A stretch of DNA of 46,418 bases from Deltaproteobacteria bacterium (lineage in GTDB: Bacteria; Bdellovibrionota_C; UBA2361; SZUA-149; JADZAE01). Positions 44,542 through 46,418 of the stretch are shown here, piece after piece. The position numbers and the translations under genes are program-made. Below the pieces are notes generated by a model that saw only the letters and a program-made list of their open reading frames with translations, did no database searches and was not told where the DNA came from. Within the stretch, counting starts at the first letter, position 1, and every line of letters begins with the position of its first letter. Location: NCBI GenBank assembly GCA_020852715.1, contig JADZAE010000024.1:1-46418 (forward strand). The letters run 5' to 3'.

Positions 44542-46047
44542 TTGTTAAGACAACATTGGAAATTAATTAATCACATTGAAAGGCTCGGCGACAATTTAGT
44601 CATCATCGCTTCTTTTTATTTTACCTATTATTTTCGTAACACGATTCTTGACGAAGAGAGACGTATTTTCAGTACGCTGCCTAAGGCGATGACTGACCTT
44701 GGTCCGCTGAGCGATTATTTTATCATTTTGTTCCTAGGCGTGGTCTTTTTTAACGCCGTGCTTTCTGTGTTGGGAGCCTATCGTTCGATGCGCTTTATGT
44801 CCTTTACCCAGCTGTGCCGAATATTTATTTTCAGCTCTTTAATCGTTTTTCTTTGCCAGGGCGCTTTTCTTTATTTGCTTAAGCTGGATTTAAGTCGAAG
44901 CTTTGTGGCCATTTACTGCCTCTTCTGTGGCCTTGTTTTGATAGTGGAGCGGGCAATTTCATTGCAGCTGCTGCGCTATTTTCGCTTGCGCGGTAAGAAT
45001 TTTAGAAATGTAATTATTGTGGGAACGGGAACTTTAGCACGAAAGATATATCAGGAAATTGTTCATCGCCCCGAACTGGGTATTCGCGTGAAGGGTTTTG
45101 TGAATATTGCTAAAGAGAAAGAGGCCGAAGAGGTAGCTGAGGTCAATGGCGATGTGATATCTCTGGCCGACAGTGATACGGAAGTGATTGTCTTACCGGC
45201 CCGCGTGATTGCTGAATATTCAACCTATGAGCGCGCGCTGAAAAAATACGCCATTGATGAAGTGTTGTTTACTGATCTTGTAGGCTGTTTTGAACAAGTA
45301 AAGACTTTAGCGGAAATCGCCGTGGAAGAAGGCGTGCAGGTAAGCTTAGCTGCCGATTTATTCAGTTTAGAAATCCACAAGTCCGATATTAGTTATTTCG
45401 GTAATATTCCTTTAATTCATTATGAGCCATCTCCGGCGGGAGCAGTATCGCTGCTTGTGAAACGGCTTTTTGATATTGCTGTTTCCAGCGGGGCGCTAAT
45501 AGTTTTAAGTCCTTTAATGCTAGCTACGGCTGTGGCCATCAGGCTAGATAGCGAAGGGCCAATATTCTTTCGCCAGCGCCGTGTTGGGCTAAATGGTAGA
45601 ATTTTTACGCTGCTTAAGTTTCGCTCAATGGTGGACAAGGCGCATCGAATGCTCAAGGACTTGCAGGAGCATAATGAGATGAGTGGGCCGGCATTTAAAA
45701 TGACTAATGACCCACGGATCACATCCTTGGGACGTTTTATCCGCAAATACAGCATTGATGAGCTGCCACAGTTATTTAATGTCTTACGTGGGGATATGAG
45801 TATCGTCGGCCCCCGGCCGCCGCTACCTTCTGAGGTTAGCCAATATCAGCGCAAACAACGCCGGCGTTTAAGTATGCGCCCCGGAATAACCTGCACCTGG
45901 CAGGTTAGTGGCCGTAATAAAATCGTCAATTTCGAAGAGTGGGCAAAAATGGATTTGGAATATATCGATAGCTGGAATTTATTTATCGATATTAAGTTGC
46001 TGTTAAAAACTATCCCGGCCGTAATTTTTGCCCGCGGCGCTAAATAA
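44542..46047 (+). CDS. Undecaprenyl-phosphate sugar phosphotransferase (WbaP/WcaJ type)
   Basis: 501 aa; start TTG with AAGGGAT upstream. Four N-terminal membrane helices (about 12-155), a Rossmann-like CoA_binding_3 domain (NVIIVGTGTLARKIYQEIV), a fifth helix, then the Bac_transf domain: KRLFDIAVSSGALIVLSPLM, GPIFFRQRRVGLNGRIF, LLKFRSMV, RKYSIDELPQLFNVLRGDMS and VGPRPPL. It loads the first sugar phosphate onto undecaprenyl phosphate and so starts O-antigen or capsule repeat units. The nucleotide-sugar genes 15 kb away may supply it. It is followed by the family B repeat. Confidence 0.93.
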   Translation: MLRQHWKLINHIERLGDNLVIIASFYFTYYFRNTILDEERRIFSTLPKAMTDLGPLSDYFIILFLGVVFFNAVLSVLGAYRSMRFMSFTQLCRIFIFSSLIVFLCQGAFLYLLKLDLSRSFVAIYCLFCGLVLIVERAISLQLLRYFRLRGKNFRNVIIVGTGTLARKIYQEIVHRPELGIRVKGFVNIAKEKEAEEVAEVNGDVISLADSDTEVIVLPARVIAEYSTYERALKKYAIDEVLFTDLVGCFEQVKTLAEIAVEEGVQVSLAADLFSLEIHKSDISYFGNIPLIHYEPSPAGAVSLLVKRLFDIAVSSGALIVLSPLMLATAVAIRLDSEGPIFFRQRRVGLNGRIFTLLKFRSMVDKAHRMLKDLQEHNEMSGPAFKMTNDPRITSLGRFIRKYSIDELPQLFNVLRGDMSIVGPRPPLPSEVSQYQRKQRRRLSMRPGITCTWQVSGRNKIVNFEEWAKMDLEYIDSWNLFIDIKLLLKTIPAVIFARGAK

Positions 46048-46155
46048 CAAAAGGGGCGCACTGTCGAGCCTGAGTCTTATATGTAAGTCTCTGAAACACA
46101 TATTTATTGGGTTCTAGCGTTAGCTCCACGAACTCCTAAATTTGCATGACGTATT

Positions 46156-46320
46156 GTGGAGCGCGACCCATGTTGCGAGTGTTAGCGAACAACTGGGTCG
46201 CCGGCGTGTCGGTTTCCCAATACCCTTAAAAGTGGTGGCTAATGCCGAGAAATGCTGGTTCACGCGATCCTCAAGCGACCCAGTCGCTTCGCAACATGGG
46301 TCAATAGAATGGACCCGCCT
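46156..46320 (-). repeat. Family B G+C-rich hairpin repeat, copy 2
   Basis: 46156-46206 is the reverse complement of 30727-30777 with about seven mismatches in 51 bp: GTGGAGCGCGACCCA ... TGGGTCGCCGGCG. Within it CGACCCA pairs with TGGGTCG. Another unit AGCGACCCAGTCGC ... ATGGGTC lies at about 46274-46301. A frame of 77 codons (46142-46375) crosses it, but the repeat itself explains that sequence. The stretch 46048-46155 and the end of the window show no gene. Confidence 0.8.
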
Positions 46321-46418
46321 TCTTTTTTACGGCTTTTTTGAAGCACTGAAAAAGTGTTTCATGAGCCAAATATGAATAACGGACTATTATGTCCAAGCAT
46401 AATTAGAAGGAGGGTCCA

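Noticed and set aside
46142..46375. Frame of 77 codons at the right end
   Set aside because: It lies in the family B repeat; no ribosome-binding site and no family similarity.

Overview
The window is chromosomal DNA of a diderm (LPS-bearing) bacterium of moderate-to-low G+C content. The diderm assignment rests on lptD, lptF/lptG, a LapA/LapB-like protein, a GT9 heptosyltransferase-type enzyme, a LolB-like lipoprotein and many lipobox lipoproteins. HslV with a short N-terminal propeptide, bS21, the accD-lptD pair and the TPR/LolB-like lipoprotein pair would fit a deltaproteobacterium-like lineage, but I cannot place it more precisely. Nothing looks like a phage, plasmid backbone or CRISPR locus.

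Layout. 1-660: tail of an IS3-type transposase followed by a multi-hairpin repeat (family A). 662-5199: SIMPL protein and Xaa-Pro aminopeptidase (minus), then hslV-hslU-lipoprotein (plus). 5200-7133: structured convergent gap, Fe superoxide dismutase, an NlpC/P60-like amidase, and a partial family A repeat. 7134-10712: eukaryotic-type UDP-glucose pyrophosphorylase followed by a lipoprotein and three unrecognised single-pass membrane proteins. 10725-11116: a second full family A copy, inverted relative to the first. 11170-15705: MutT-like Nudix protein, small membrane protein, FlgM-like protein, an unknown 295-aa protein and a chemotaxis receptor with a c-type haem motif. 15798-19263: a decayed locus of acetate-type symporter, PHP-domain protein and DUF294/CBS nucleotidyltransferase, each truncated or frameshifted. 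19291-24115: pgk (minus), accD and lptD. 24153-30489: nucleotide-sugar cluster rfbB-rfbD-manC-gmd-rmd-like, followed by two paralogous membrane proteins of unknown function. 30500-30870: a G+C-rich repeat (family B). 30904-33516: lptG, lptF and rpsU (minus). 34402-37440: unknown protein, TPR lipoprotein and LolB-like lipoprotein, then a 54-aa minus-strand gene and tRNA-Leu(CAA). 38030-42632: membrane protein, DUF5989 small protein, REC-DHp regulator, DsbA-like protein, ComF and a LapA/LapB-like TPR protein. 42826-43166: RNase P RNA. 43238-46047: GT9 glycosyltransferase and a polyprenyl-phosphate sugar transferase. 46156-46320: a second family B repeat, inverted.

Theme. Much of the window serves the cell envelope: LPS transport (LptD, LptF, LptG), LPS quality control (LapAB-like), activated sugars (UDP-glucose, dTDP-6-deoxysugar, GDP-mannose, GDP-6-deoxyhexose) and glycan assembly (GT9, sugar-phosphate transferase). 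The most unusual material is (a) two families of structured intergenic repeats, one with stem covariation between copies, (b) the three-gene decay locus with poly-G frameshifts and a PHP/CBS deletion junction, (c) two clusters of unrecognised membrane proteins, and (d) a base-pair swap in the RNase P RNA P4 helix.
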